In this document: positions 32,622-42,485 of the stretch, in pieces
How the letters are laid out: each line of letters opens with the position of its first letter
How positions within the stretch are numbered: the first letter of the stretch is position 1
Assembly (NCBI RefSeq): GCF_004337365.2
Contig: NZ_CP044016.1
Span: 4,607,109 to 4,671,108, forward strand
Direction: 5' to 3'
From: Rhizosphaericola mali
Lineage (GTDB): Bacteria; Bacteroidota; Bacteroidia; Chitinophagales; Chitinophagaceae
DNA length: 64,000 bases
Position numbers and translations under genes: made by a program
The notes under the pieces: model-generated
What the model was told of the DNA's origin: nothing
Databases searched by the model: none
What the model saw: the letters and a program-made list of their open reading frames with translations, nothing else

Positions 32622-35237
32622 ATGTCTTTTGTCGGTACATTTAAAAGCATTGGCTCCAATCTGCAGTCTCATTGGAAAAGATATATTCAATATGCCTTGG
32701 CTATATTTTTTATATTCTTTGCGATACATTTTTTTTCTAGTCAAGGAGATGAACTCAAAAATATTCAAACGCAGATTGCGGTTTTTAATCGCTTTTGGTT
32801 GTGGATGAGTATTCTGATTACTTTGCTATTTGTCGTCTTGCAAGGAGTAATGTATCAATATGCTTTTAAAAGCATTCAAAAAAGAATTCCATTACTATTG
32901 GGAATCAACCTTTTTTTGAAAAGAAATTTTGTAAGTGTATTTCTACCTGCTGGAGGTATTACCTCTTTAGCTTTTTTCAATAAAGATATATTAAGGCAAA
33001 AGATTTCTAAATCTGAAAGTAATATAGCGGCTTCTATATATGCCTTTCTAGGTATACTGTCTGTGGTTATTGTAGGCATTCCGATCATTATTTATGCACT
33101 ATGTATTAGTATAAATATTCAAAATATTGGTGCATTAGTTTTACTATTGATAGGGATGATTGTCGTATTATGTTACTTTATTTGGGACTTAAAAAAGCAA
33201 AAATTTTTATATAAAATATTGATTAAATATTTTCCCAAATTGGAAAATAGCATTCATTCCATTTTTGTAAATGAATTTGATAAAAAATCGCTGTATATAA
33301 CATTAGTAATCAGTATTTTGATTGATATAATTGGGATATTTCAGTTGTATTTTGTGATGAAAGGGTTGGCTGCATTTTCCAATCTTTTTATCGCGTCCTT
33401 AGCATATATTATAGTTGTAATATTATTGATCGTTTCTCCCTTTTTACGTGGAGTGGGAGCAATAGAGGTTTCACTTGCTTATATTTTAGGTAAATTTGGA
33501 TATAGTCGTGCGGAAGCTTTAGGCATTACTTTATTGTTTCGGTTCTTTGAGTTTTGGTTTCCTTTATTTCTAGGTGCGATTGCTTTTTTGGTGAAAGTTG
33601 ACAAATTCATTATCAGAATATTACCGTCTTGTTTCGCTCTTTTATTGGGCATTATCAATATTTATTCTGTGCTAACACCTCCAATTATTACTAGGTTTGA
33701 ATTAGAGAATTCGGTTCTTTCTTTAAAGACGATGACTACTTCGAATTATTTCGTATTAATGGCTGGTTTATTTTTGATATTAAATGCATTCTTATTATTA
33801 AAAGGATCGAAGACTGCATTTGTCACTGCGATTGCACTTTGTATCGTTTCAATAGTCGGTAATCTGCTTAAATCTTTGGATTACGAAGAAGCATTCGTTG
33901 GCTTAGTGGTATTGATAACTTTAGTGATATCGGCTAAAGACTATAGGGCGAAGTCAAAATTTGGAATTTCTAATCATGCGAGTCAATTAATTCTACTTAG
34001 TTGTGCTATTGTACTTGTGTACGGCTATCTAGGACTATATTTCTTAAACTTTGCATATTGGCACATCCACCTCAATTTTTTTCAAGTTTCATCTCTGTTG
34101 TTCAAAAGCATTTTTATGTTGAAGGTGAAACATGGATTTTTGTTTAATAAGATTACACGTTATTTTTTCTATAGTTTAAGCATCTCCTCTTTTTCGGTTA
34201 TTATCTGGATTTTAGTATTGTTACTTCGACCAAAATATCTAAAAATAAATGAAAGTAATAATGCAAATGACTTGATTTTAGCCAAAGATTTGCTTTTTAG
34301 AATGCATGATTCCGCAAATGATTTTTTCAAAATTTGGAATGATAAACAAATTTATTTTTCACAAATACTAGATGGATTCGTTTCCTACAAATCTTATAAA
34401 AATTATGTAGTTGTACTAGAAAATCCAGTTATTTCGGATAAGCGCAAACTACATTTTTTAGTAGAGGAATTTGAAAATTATTGTCGTCTACATAATTTGA
34501 AACCTTTCTATTATCGTGTGTCGGCGGAGTTTGTCAATGCAATTGAGACTTTTAAAAAGAAGAAATTGCTAATAGGGCAGGAGGCAATATTGGATTTAGG
34601 TACTTTTTCATTGACTGGGAAAAGTATGAAATCTATCCGAAATGCCATCAATAACGCACAGCGAAATGGTCTGACTGTTACTACTAATTTGCCACCTATA
34701 AAAGATGGATTACTACAACAATTGGTGCAAGTGTCTGATCAGTGGTTGGACGAAAATAACCGTAAAGAAATCGGATTTTCACAAGGCTCGTTTGATTGGG
34801 ATATTTTGAAAAATCAAACAATTTTAACCGTAGAAAATAAAGAGGGGATGGTGCTCGCATTTGTGAATATTCTGCCTACATTCGGTCAAAATATTGCCAC
34901 TTATGATTTGATTAGATATATTCCTAATGCGCCTAATGGAACTATAGATTTTTTATTGGTAGAAACATTCAATTATCTGAAAGCTAATGGACTTCAATTT
35001 GTAGATATTGGCTTCGCTCCTTTTTCTGGTTTGAATGAAATTGATGTCAAGAATTTCTTGGAAATGTCTATAAAATTTACTCATGAAAAAATCAAACCAA
35101 TTGCCGATTACCAACAAGGACTAAGAAAATCCAAAGAGAAATTTGGTCCGAATTGGGAGAATAAATATCTCGTTTATAACGAAGATTTTGATTTACTACA
35201 ATTTCCTATCGTATATAGAAATATTATCAAAGTGTAA
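32622..35237 (+). CDS. MprF-like phosphatidylglycerol aminoacyltransferase/flippase
   Basis: An 871-residue protein: about 14 membrane helices in residues 1-540, the first eight forming a YbhN/UPF0104-like flippase unit, then a cytosolic DUF2156 GNAT-like domain (about 560-865). In the DUF2156 part, SMKSIRNAINNAQRNGLTV, IGFSQGSFDW and GTIDFLLVETFNYLKANG are typical of lysyl- or alanyl-phosphatidylglycerol synthases. The enzyme would transfer an amino acid from tRNA to a lipid and translocate it. Bacteroidota often use ornithine or glycine lipids, so the true acceptor is open. Confidence 0.85.
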   Translation: MSFVGTFKSIGSNLQSHWKRYIQYALAIFFIFFAIHFFSSQGDELKNIQTQIAVFNRFWLWMSILITLLFVVLQGVMYQYAFKSIQKRIPLLLGINLFLKRNFVSVFLPAGGITSLAFFNKDILRQKISKSESNIAASIYAFLGILSVVIVGIPIIIYALCISINIQNIGALVLLLIGMIVVLCYFIWDLKKQKFLYKILIKYFPKLENSIHSIFVNEFDKKSLYITLVISILIDIIGIFQLYFVMKGLAAFSNLFIASLAYIIVVILLIVSPFLRGVGAIEVSLAYILGKFGYSRAEALGITLLFRFFEFWFPLFLGAIAFLVKVDKFIIRILPSCFALLLGIINIYSVLTPPIITRFELENSVLSLKTMTTSNYFVLMAGLFLILNAFLLLKGSKTAFVTAIALCIVSIVGNLLKSLDYEEAFVGLVVLITLVISAKDYRAKSKFGISNHASQLILLSCAIVLVYGYLGLYFLNFAYWHIHLNFFQVSSLLFKSIFMLKVKHGFLFNKITRYFFYSLSISSFSVIIWILVLLLRPKYLKINESNNANDLILAKDLLFRMHDSANDFFKIWNDKQIYFSQILDGFVSYKSYKNYVVVLENPVISDKRKLHFLVEEFENYCRLHNLKPFYYRVSAEFVNAIETFKKKKLLIGQEAILDLGTFSLTGKSMKSIRNAINNAQRNGLTVTTNLPPIKDGLLQQLVQVSDQWLDENNRKEIGFSQGSFDWDILKNQTILTVENKEGMVLAFVNILPTFGQNIATYDLIRYIPNAPNGTIDFLLVETFNYLKANGLQFVDIGFAPFSGLNEIDVKNFLEMSIKFTHEKIKPIADYQQGLRKSKEKFGPNWENKYLVYNEDFDLLQFPIVYRNIIKV

Positions 35238-35320
35238 GCTATTTATATTAACTTTCTCTTAGTTTTTGGTGCAAACAAAAAAAGGTTGTAGTTTGTAATC
35301 AGTAAAAATAATTACAAGCT

Positions 35321-35737
35321 ATGCCACAAATTGTCCAAATCAAAGCACTGATAAATCAACCATTATCCAAAGTTTGGGAACTCTGGAATAATCCAGAAGA
35401 TGTAAAACATTGGAATGCGGCATCGCCCGATTGGCATACTACATTTGCAGAAAATGATTTAAGAGATAATGGTAAATTTAAATACAGAATGGAAGCGAAG
35501 GATGGAAGTTTTGGTTTTGATTTCTCTGGTATTTATGATACGATAACGCCATTTCAATTTATTGAATATACATTAGATGACGGAAGAAAGGTGAAAACGT
35601 ATTTCGAGGTGAATGATGAAGATTTAACTGAAATAAATACCGAATTTGAGACGGAAGAAGTTAATTCTATTGAGATGCAGCGAACCGGTTGGCAAGCTAT
35701 TTTGGATAATTTTAAAAAATATGTGGAACGTAAATAA
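35321..35737 (+). CDS. SRPBCC (AHSA1/START-like) domain protein
   Basis: A 138-residue single-domain protein of the SRPBCC fold. IKALINQPLSKVWELWNNPEDVKHWN at the N terminus is the AHSA1-type signature, and a long C-terminal helix (GWQAILDNFKKYVE) closes the pocket. Ligand unknown. It is 9 nt upstream of the double VOC gene, so the two are co-transcribed. Confidence 0.85.
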   Translation: MPQIVQIKALINQPLSKVWELWNNPEDVKHWNAASPDWHTTFAENDLRDNGKFKYRMEAKDGSFGFDFSGIYDTITPFQFIEYTLDDGRKVKTYFEVNDEDLTEINTEFETEEVNSIEMQRTGWQAILDNFKKYVERK

Positions 35738-35746
35738 CTATAACTT

Positions 35747-36607
35747 ATGGGTGTAAATTTATATACTTGCCTTTGGGCAAATGGCAAAGCGGATGAAATG
35801 ATTGAATATTATAGTCATGTATTTCCTAATGTGACGTTACTTTCTAATACATCTATAGTAAGCAATATTGAAATCAATGGATTTAAATTAATGCTTTTAA
35901 ATGCAGTTTCTCAATTTGAAATAAATCCTTCAATTTCTTTTCTTTATAATTGTAGTTCTGAAAATGAAGTAGTTGAAATATGGGAAAAGCTGAAACCTAA
36001 TAGTAAGGTCTTAATGGATCTAGGTAAATATCCTTGGGCGGAACAATACGGTTGGATTCAAGATGCATTTGGCGTCAATTGGCAACTCATTTATATCGCT
36101 GATAATAAAAATTGGGGTAAAATTTTACCTAGTTTGATGTTCACAGGGATTAATAATGGGAAATTGGCAGACGCAATTTTATTTTATCAAACGATCTTCG
36201 GTACAGATAACGCTCATAATATTGTCGCTAAATATGGAGAAAATGACCCAGATACTACGGGGAATATAAAATATGCGGAATTTGATTTAATTTATTATCC
36301 AATGGTCGCTATGGAAAATTCTGGTAGCCATGATTTTCAATTTAATGAAGGTGTATCGCTTGTCGTAGAATGTAATACCCAAACGGAAATTGATCATTTT
36401 TGGTTTGGGCTTTCCGATGGTGGATCATTAGGACAATGTGGGTGGCTTAAAGATCGCTATGGAATATCATGGCAAATCGTACCCAAAATTTTGGGTGAAA
36501 TTATGGAAGATAAAGACCTAGCTCTTACCGCCACAGATATTGTATTACATTCTACAAAATTTGAAATATCGAAATTTGAGGCTATTAGAAAATTGAAAGA
36601 ACTATAA
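35747..36607 (+). CDS. Tandem PhnB-like VOC domain protein
   Basis: A 286-residue protein with two copies of the PhnB/3-dmu-9_3-mt type glyoxalase domain, at about residues 1-125 and 128-265. Each copy has the pattern [FL]-x-x-[NG]-x-A-x-x-[AM]-I-x-[FY]-Y and ends in a YGxxWQ[LI] strand (FGVNWQLIY and YGISWQIVP). The substrate is unknown. Its last six bases overlap the convergent M14 peptidase gene. Confidence 0.85.
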   Translation: MGVNLYTCLWANGKADEMIEYYSHVFPNVTLLSNTSIVSNIEINGFKLMLLNAVSQFEINPSISFLYNCSSENEVVEIWEKLKPNSKVLMDLGKYPWAEQYGWIQDAFGVNWQLIYIADNKNWGKILPSLMFTGINNGKLADAILFYQTIFGTDNAHNIVAKYGENDPDTTGNIKYAEFDLIYYPMVAMENSGSHDFQFNEGVSLVVECNTQTEIDHFWFGLSDGGSLGQCGWLKDRYGISWQIVPKILGEIMEDKDLALTATDIVLHSTKFEISKFEAIRKLKEL

Positions 36608-38332
36608 AATTCTTGCAATTGGGTACAATTTGTACGTTTTTTCAAAAAAATTTGAATGTTGATAAATCCATTCCAATTGACCATGTGCGTCATTTTTAAG
36701 GGATGGATTTTTATCTATTGCGTTATCCAAATCTGTTCTTAGTTGAGGATTTTTTTTCAATAATTCTGCTGCTTTATCTTCAAATATATAAGGTGAAAAA
36801 TATTCTTTTCTACTCAAAATTCCATCAAAGAAATTCCAACAAAAATAACTATCTACACCCTCTGGTTCTAATGTCTCTATTAGGTAACGATTGCTTTCTT
36901 GATTTGTAAACGCCATATAATCACCCTTATAAAAAGGAACATCCATCATCTTTTTTTCTAGGGTGATGTCATGGTGTAGATAATGTCCTTCATATGGTTG
37001 CGTATTCGTCGGAAAATCTTTTATATAATACACCTCTGCATGGACAATTGTATCCTGTTTTATAGGCATGAGTTTCACATGATTGAGTTGCAATAAAGAG
37101 ATGGCTTTATCATAACATTGAGGAATAATATATGCTTTGGGTTTGTTGATTGTTAAGCTAGCTTGATATCTATCATACAATTTTATAGTTCTGGTAAATG
37201 GTCGATCTCGATTATAATATAGTCTTGTTAATCCAGAGACCTCGCTCGGCTTGTGCTCAGCTTCATAACCATAAAATGGAATATTCGCATATTTTGTCGT
37301 ATCTAATTTCCAACGAAGTGGAAATGTGGTTTGATTTTTTACATAGTCCTTCGCTTTTCGTCGCGTTGCAAGTAGTGTATTTCCTTGTTCGTGAATGATG
37401 TCTTTTAGATACACCATTAACTGATAAGTCGATTCTACTCTTTGTTGAAATGGTTTCCACATGTGCGTTTCTGGCATGTATGCAATCGTATTATGCAAAG
37501 CTGCAAATCCTGTAGAATATCTTGGCGTTTCCAGATATGCTTCGATTCCTGACTCAGGCGTTTCTCCTGGGAAATCAATATAGGGAATCAATTTATAGTC
37601 CTTGGTCGCCATTCTTTTGTATAGTTCATCGGTAAATTTTTCTTTCATGTATTTACCCAAAATTGGCGTTAATTTATCCCTTTGCGTATCGATTAAGGTC
37701 ATGATATATTGATAGTCTGCGCCATCACTCGTATGATTATCCAAAAAAACATCTGGATCCCAACTATTGAAAATCTCTTGAAATGAATAAGAATTTTTAC
37801 TATCTGTTTTGATAAAATCTCTATTTAGATCGAGGTTGCGTCGATTACCACGAAAACCATAGGTTACGGGACCATTTTGATTGACACGTGATTCTCCACG
37901 ATTCAACATTCCTCCGAGATTATAGGCAGTAATGATGGCAATCACTTCGTTGTCTGGCAACGCATTTTTTGCCAATAAATCTCTGGCTAACATCATGGAA
38001 GCATCAATACCTTCAGGCTCCCCAGGATGAATGCCATTATTTATCAGAAAAATAGCGTTTCCAGATTTCTTCAATTTTTCTGGAGAAAATTCTCCCGATT
38101 TAGAGAGTACGAATAATTGTAAAGGTTTACCTACATCAGTTTTCCCACAAGTAAATAATTTACTTTGTTTGGGATATTTTTTTGCCAAAGTTTGATAATA
38201 ATCTATCATTTCTTGATAGGTCGCAGTCGTATTTTTTTGCGGATCTTTTTCGTAAGGCGTTAATTGTGCCGTTGCGTTCAAAAAAAAGAATATAGGCAAA
38301 ACTTTACGCGCATATTTTATGAGTAGATGCAT
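36602..38332 (-). CDS. Secreted M14-family zinc carboxypeptidase
   Basis: A 576-residue exported peptidase. The start at 38332 (MHLLIKYARK) gives a clean signal peptide of about 22 residues; an ATG at 38362 is possible but less signal-like. The zinc ligands of M14 are visible in IHPGEPEG (HxxE) and the His of DNHTSDGADYQY, and the catalytic Glu may be in MPETHMWK. The C-terminal 200 residues are an extra beta domain of unknown role. It probably trims peptides outside the cell membrane. Confidence 0.85.
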   Translation of the reverse strand: MHLLIKYARKVLPIFFFLNATAQLTPYEKDPQKNTTATYQEMIDYYQTLAKKYPKQSKLFTCGKTDVGKPLQLFVLSKSGEFSPEKLKKSGNAIFLINNGIHPGEPEGIDASMMLARDLLAKNALPDNEVIAIITAYNLGGMLNRGESRVNQNGPVTYGFRGNRRNLDLNRDFIKTDSKNSYSFQEIFNSWDPDVFLDNHTSDGADYQYIMTLIDTQRDKLTPILGKYMKEKFTDELYKRMATKDYKLIPYIDFPGETPESGIEAYLETPRYSTGFAALHNTIAYMPETHMWKPFQQRVESTYQLMVYLKDIIHEQGNTLLATRRKAKDYVKNQTTFPLRWKLDTTKYANIPFYGYEAEHKPSEVSGLTRLYYNRDRPFTRTIKLYDRYQASLTINKPKAYIIPQCYDKAISLLQLNHVKLMPIKQDTIVHAEVYYIKDFPTNTQPYEGHYLHHDITLEKKMMDVPFYKGDYMAFTNQESNRYLIETLEPEGVDSYFCWNFFDGILSRKEYFSPYIFEDKAAELLKKNPQLRTDLDNAIDKNPSLKNDAHGQLEWIYQHSNFFEKTYKLYPIARIL

Positions 38333-38346
38333 ATTTTTAGTTTGGA

Positions 38347-38354
38347 CAAATATA
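38347..38354 (-). promoter_or_regulatory. -7 element of the M14 peptidase promoter
   Basis: The minus strand reads TATATTTG, a perfect TAnnTTTG match 15 nt before the ATG at 38332. No good -33 TTG is seen. Confidence 0.4.
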
Positions 38355-38369
38355 ACAAGCATCGATCTA

Positions 38370-38401
38370 TTGCCCCATTTTCTATTTGTTGGTTATCTTT
38401 G
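38370..38401 (+). promoter_or_regulatory. Promoter of the phosphatase-hisS unit
   Basis: TTG at 38370-38372, a 21-nt spacer and TATCTTTG at 38394-38401 (perfect -7). The ATG follows after six bases, so the leader is nearly absent. Confidence 0.45.
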
Positions 38402-38407
38402 CGCCGT

Positions 38408-38878
38408 ATGAAAATATTAATGGTATGCTTGGGCAACATTTGTAGAAGTCCATTGGCAGAAGGAATATTGAGAAATAAGTTGGCAGGAAATGGTATGGAT
38501 GTGCAAGTAGATAGTGCTGGTACAGGTGGCTGGCATGTCAATGAAGCACCGCATATTCTTTCTCAAAAAGTCGCAAAAAATCATGGATTCGGCATTTCAG
38601 ATCTTCGTGGACGCAAATTTTTAAGAGAAGATATGGCTGATTTTGATAAAATTTTTGTGATGGATAGCCAGAATTACAATGATGTAAAATATATCGCCGG
38701 TCCAAAATGGGATGAAAGCAAGGTTGATCTTATCTTAAATCAATCGCTACCTGGGAAGAATAAAAGCGTGCCAGATCCTTGGTATGACAATACGGTGGAC
38801 GCATTTGAAAATGTATATCAAATGCTGGACAAAGCTTGCGATGTCATCATCGAAAAAATACAAACAAACAATCTTTAA
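38408..38878 (+). CDS. Low-molecular-weight protein-tyrosine phosphatase
   Basis: A 156-residue cytosolic phosphatase. The start at 38408 places the active-site P loop CLGNICRSP at residues 7-15, where the family has it; an upstream in-frame ATG at 38327 would cross the promoter. The general acid is in VPDPWYDN. It may dephosphorylate tyrosine or arginine residues, as Etp/YwlE/YfkJ relatives do. hisS follows after 20 nt. Confidence 0.93.
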   Translation: MKILMVCLGNICRSPLAEGILRNKLAGNGMDVQVDSAGTGGWHVNEAPHILSQKVAKNHGFGISDLRGRKFLREDMADFDKIFVMDSQNYNDVKYIAGPKWDESKVDLILNQSLPGKNKSVPDPWYDNTVDAFENVYQMLDKACDVIIEKIQTNNL

Positions 38879-38898
38879 CTCATTATAATAGCTTCAAA

Positions 38899-40263
38899 GT
38901 GAAACCTTCGATTCCTCAGGGCACAAGAGATTTTAACGCCGCAGTCGTATTAAAACGTCAATATATTTTTCAGACAATCAAGTCAATATTTGAATTATTT
39001 GGATTCCAACCATTGGAAACACCATCTATGGAAAATATCGAAACTTTGATGGGGAAATATGGCGAAGAAGGCGACAAACTTATTTTCAAAATTTTGAATA
39101 ATGGGTTGGACAATCCCAGTAAATTAGAAAAAACAGAAGCAGGTTTTAAAAACGTATTGCAAGGAAAAAACGATAAAAGTATTACTGAAAGAGCACTTCG
39201 TTATGATTTGACGATTCCATTTGCACGTTTTGTAGCGATGAATCAAAATGATTTAGTATTTCCGTACAGACGTTATCAGATCCAACCGGTATGGCGTGCA
39301 GATCGTCCACAACGTGGTCGTTATCGCGAATTTTATCAATGTGATGCGGATATTGTGGGCAGTAATTCTTTGTTGAACGAGACGGAATTATTACAAATTT
39401 ATTCGCAAGCATTTTCCAAATTAAAGGTAGATGTCGAGATTCACATCAATAGCCGCAAAATGTTGTCTGCGTTGGCAGAGATTTGTGGCGGATTGGATCG
39501 CTTGACTTCCATTACAATTGCTATTGATAAGCTAGACAAAATTGGTTTGGATAAAGTAAAAGAAGAGTTAGCGCAAAGAGACTTGGAATCCAATCAAATT
39601 GAAATTATTGAAAAATATTTGCAAATATCTGGTTCGAATACAGAAAAAATCGCTGCTATTAAATCGTTAATGGGCGATAATGCAAGTGCCAAAGTTGGTT
39701 TGGAAGAAATTGAATTTTTATTGTCACATGCTGGTGCGTTGCAACAAGAAGTTGTAGTTGATTTTACCCTTGCGCGTGGATTGGATTATTATACGGGAAT
39801 TATATTCGAAGTGAAAGCCAAAAATGTACAAATGGGTAGCATTGGTGGTGGCGGTCGATATGATAATCTAACAGGATTATTTGGGGTAAATGGCTTGTCC
39901 GGTGTGGGTGTAAGTTTCGGTATAGATCGTATCTATGACGTGATGGATGAGTTACAAGTTTTCCCAGACAATGTACAAGCTGGAAGTAAAGTGTTATTTT
40001 TCAATTTGGGAGAAAAAGAAAGTGAAACGTCTTTTCAATTATTACAGCAGGTTAGAAATGCTGGAATTAAAGCGGAAATTTATCCTGATAAATCCAAATT
40101 GGACAAACAATTCAAATACGCGGACAAAAAGAATATTATGTACGCCGTAATCATTGGAAGCCAAGAGTTGGAAGAAAAAAAATGCACCATTAAAAATATA
40201 CAATCAGGTGAACAAAAGATCATCGACCAAGATGCACTTGTTGCCTATTTATCCGAAAATTAA
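38899..40263 (+). CDS. hisS: Histidyl-tRNA synthetase
   Basis: A 454-residue class II synthetase. The GTG at 38899 is chosen as start (KPSIPQGTRDF aligns with the family N terminus, whose usual form begins just before PxGTRD); the in-frame ATG at 38836 lies inside the phosphatase gene. Class II motif 2 is QPVWRADRPQRGRYREF, and the His-binding motifs are LARGLDYYTG and GGGGRYD. The anticodon-binding domain is at about 365-454. It charges tRNA-His with histidine. Confidence 0.95.
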   Translation: MKPSIPQGTRDFNAAVVLKRQYIFQTIKSIFELFGFQPLETPSMENIETLMGKYGEEGDKLIFKILNNGLDNPSKLEKTEAGFKNVLQGKNDKSITERALRYDLTIPFARFVAMNQNDLVFPYRRYQIQPVWRADRPQRGRYREFYQCDADIVGSNSLLNETELLQIYSQAFSKLKVDVEIHINSRKMLSALAEICGGLDRLTSITIAIDKLDKIGLDKVKEELAQRDLESNQIEIIEKYLQISGSNTEKIAAIKSLMGDNASAKVGLEEIEFLLSHAGALQQEVVVDFTLARGLDYYTGIIFEVKAKNVQMGSIGGGGRYDNLTGLFGVNGLSGVGVSFGIDRIYDVMDELQVFPDNVQAGSKVLFFNLGEKESETSFQLLQQVRNAGIKAEIYPDKSKLDKQFKYADKKNIMYAVIIGSQELEEKKCTIKNIQSGEQKIIDQDALVAYLSEN

Positions 40264-40325
40264 ATTGTTTGAGTAGAATGTGCACGATGTTTGTGTAAAT
40301 ATTTTGAATTTTTAAAATAGAAAGA

Positions 40326-40835
40326 ATGAAGTTTTGGATCTTAATCTTATTGACGGCGAGTTTATTTGTGATTTCATGTGGTAAAAAGACCGTGCCAACA
40401 GCGACACCCTCTAACCATAAATCGCATCCGATGATCCCGTCCAATACGCCTAAAAAAGACACGGTCAAAGTTGCCGAAAAAAAGGTAGAAATGGAGGCGA
40501 ACGAACCGGTAAGCGATACAGTGCCGCCTGCAATGGTGTATAGCAAAGTGTTTACTGTGGTAGATAGTCATGGTAGATTATTGATGAGTCAAGATAAAAA
40601 ACCGGGCGATGTGAATCCTGACTGGGGCGCATTGAATAACATTCGTTCTTTCACTCCCAATCAAGCGCAAACATTGGCTTCAAGATTCAAAAGTGTTCCG
40701 CCAAGAGTGATCTATGTACCTGCAGAATTTGCCAAAAAAGGAAGAAAAGGTAAATATTATATTTACAGCAAACGATTTTGGTATTGGCAAAAAAGCGATG
40801 GACTTTTTTACCTAGATACAAATTATTATCAATAG
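40326..40835 (+). CDS. Hypothetical lipoprotein, 169 residues
   Basis: A lipoprotein by its signal (LFVISCGKK; lipid on Cys18). A Pro/Thr/Lys-rich linker at about 22-70 is followed by a compact basic domain of about 95 residues with FVVDSHGRL-like and KGKYYIYSKRFWYWQ segments, which I do not recognise. It should be tethered in the inner or outer membrane. It lies 62 nt after hisS and is followed by a good terminator. Confidence 0.65.
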   Translation: MKFWILILLTASLFVISCGKKTVPTATPSNHKSHPMIPSNTPKKDTVKVAEKKVEMEANEPVSDTVPPAMVYSKVFTVVDSHGRLLMSQDKKPGDVNPDWGALNNIRSFTPNQAQTLASRFKSVPPRVIYVPAEFAKKGRKGKYYIYSKRFWYWQKSDGLFYLDTNYYQ

Positions 40836-40842
40836 TTAAGTG

Positions 40843-40875
40843 AGGATTTCCTAACAAGGAAATCCTTTATTTTTT
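40843..40875 (+). terminator. Rho-independent terminator
   Basis: AGGATTTCC (40843-40851) pairs with GGAAATCCT (40858-40866) over a 6-nt loop and is followed by a T-rich tail up to 40875. It ends the phosphatase-hisS-lipoprotein unit. Confidence 0.8.
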
Positions 40876-40932
40876 GCCTAAATAAACGTAACTTTATACC
40901 CCTTTTAAGAAAGATAAAAAATAAGGAATAGC

Positions 40933-42324
40933 ATGTTTGCAAAAGAAATTTATGAATCAAGAAGAGCGATATTAAAATCAAAAGTTCAGTCTGGTTTGAT
41001 CCTATTTTTGGGAAATGAAGAGGCTGGAATGAATTTTAAAAATAATACTTACACTTTTCGTCAAGACAGTACATTTTTATATTATACAGGTTTGGATAAG
41101 GCGTCATTAACCTTTTTAATAGATGTGGATAATAACCAAGAAATTTTGTTTGGTGACAATATTTCTATCGATGATATTGTTTGGTTTGGCCCTACTCCAA
41201 AATTGGAAGAAGATGCTGCTAAAGCAGGCATCATTGACGTAAGACCCACGAAAGATTTGCAAAATTATTTGGATAAAGCTTCTAATAGTGGCAATACAAT
41301 TCATTATTTGCCTCCTTATAGAGACGAACATATTTTGAAATTACAACAATGGTTACATATTTCACCTAAAGAAGCCGCGGCTAAACCATCTGTTGAGTTG
41401 ATCAAAGCGGTTGTAAGTATGCGCTCTTATAAACAACCAGAAGAAATTGTTGAGATTGATAAAGCCGTTGATATTTCTACTGAAATGCATGAAACTTTCA
41501 TGAAATTGACCAAGCCTGGTTTGATGGAATCTTATGTTGCAGGTAAATTGCATGGAATGGCTTTATGTGCTGGAGGTGATCTTTCTTATCCAATTATCTT
41601 AACGGTCAATGGAGAAACTTTGCATATTCATGCAAGACATCATGAAATGAAAGCAGGTCAATTGGCATTGTGTGATGCTGGTGCGGAAACGCCATTGCAT
41701 TATGCTGGCGACTTGACGCGTACGGTTCCTGTTAATGGTAAATTCACTTCTTTGCAAAAAGATATGTACAATATTGTTTTGGATACGCAGTTGAAAACAA
41801 TTGAAGCATGCAAACCAGGTACGTTATTTAAAGATATCCATGCATTAGCAGGAGAAACTTTATTGGAAGGTTTAAAAGGATTTGGAATTATCAAAGGTGA
41901 TGTGAAAGAAGCGGTAGCCAATGATGTACATACTTTATTTTTCCAATGTGGACTTGGACACATGATGGGCATGGACGTACATGATATGGAAAATCTAGGC
42001 GAACAATATGTAGGTTATACAGATACAATGAAAAAAATAATGACTTTCGGATGGAAATCATTGCGTTTGGGTAAAGCGTTGGAACCTGGATTTGTTGTAA
42101 CTATTGAACCTGGTCTCTATTTTATTCCTAGTTTGATTGATGAATGGAAAGCGGAAAATAAATTGTCTCAATTTGTGGACTATAATGAATTAGATAAATT
42201 CAGAGATTTCAGTGGTATTAGGATTGAAGATGATATTTTGATTACGGAAACTGGTCATAGAATTTTGGGTAATACAATTGCACCAAAATCAGTAGAAGAA
42301 ATCGAAAGTTTTATGGCAAATTAG
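40933..42324 (+). CDS. pepP: Xaa-Pro aminopeptidase (M24B family)
   Basis: A 463-residue metallo-aminopeptidase that removes an N-terminal residue before proline. An N-terminal AMP_N domain (about 1-135) precedes the pita-bread catalytic domain. Five metal ligands fit: Asp in CDAGAE, Asp in HYAGDLTRTVP, His in GLGHMMGMDVHD, Glu in TIEPGLYF and Glu in GIRIEDDILIT. It has no signal peptide, so it is cytosolic. It stands alone between two terminators. Confidence 0.93.
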   Translation: MFAKEIYESRRAILKSKVQSGLILFLGNEEAGMNFKNNTYTFRQDSTFLYYTGLDKASLTFLIDVDNNQEILFGDNISIDDIVWFGPTPKLEEDAAKAGIIDVRPTKDLQNYLDKASNSGNTIHYLPPYRDEHILKLQQWLHISPKEAAAKPSVELIKAVVSMRSYKQPEEIVEIDKAVDISTEMHETFMKLTKPGLMESYVAGKLHGMALCAGGDLSYPIILTVNGETLHIHARHHEMKAGQLALCDAGAETPLHYAGDLTRTVPVNGKFTSLQKDMYNIVLDTQLKTIEACKPGTLFKDIHALAGETLLEGLKGFGIIKGDVKEAVANDVHTLFFQCGLGHMMGMDVHDMENLGEQYVGYTDTMKKIMTFGWKSLRLGKALEPGFVVTIEPGLYFIPSLIDEWKAENKLSQFVDYNELDKFRDFSGIRIEDDILITETGHRILGNTIAPKSVEEIESFMAN

Positions 42325-42345
42325 TTGGACTATAAACTTTTAAAG

Positions 42346-42376
42346 CGCCGATTAATTATTTAATTGGCGTTTTTTT
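42346..42376 (+). terminator. Rho-independent terminator after pepP
   Basis: CGCCGATTAA (42346-42355) pairs with TTAATTGGCG (42360-42369) with one G-T wobble and a 4-nt loop, then seven T. The remaining gap to 42486 shows no further clear element apart from AT-rich DNA. Confidence 0.85.
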
Positions 42377-42485
42377 ATGGTTAATTTTGCGTGATATTTA
42401 TTGCAAAATTAAATACAGTTGCAACCAAACCGTCGATGTTTTGTACTTTAGCAATTATTAAACATTAATCTAATTAATTACATTG

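Noticed and set aside
38836..38898. Upstream ATG for hisS
   Set aside because: It lies inside the phosphatase gene and adds residues unlike HisRS; the GTG at 38899 fits the conserved N terminus.
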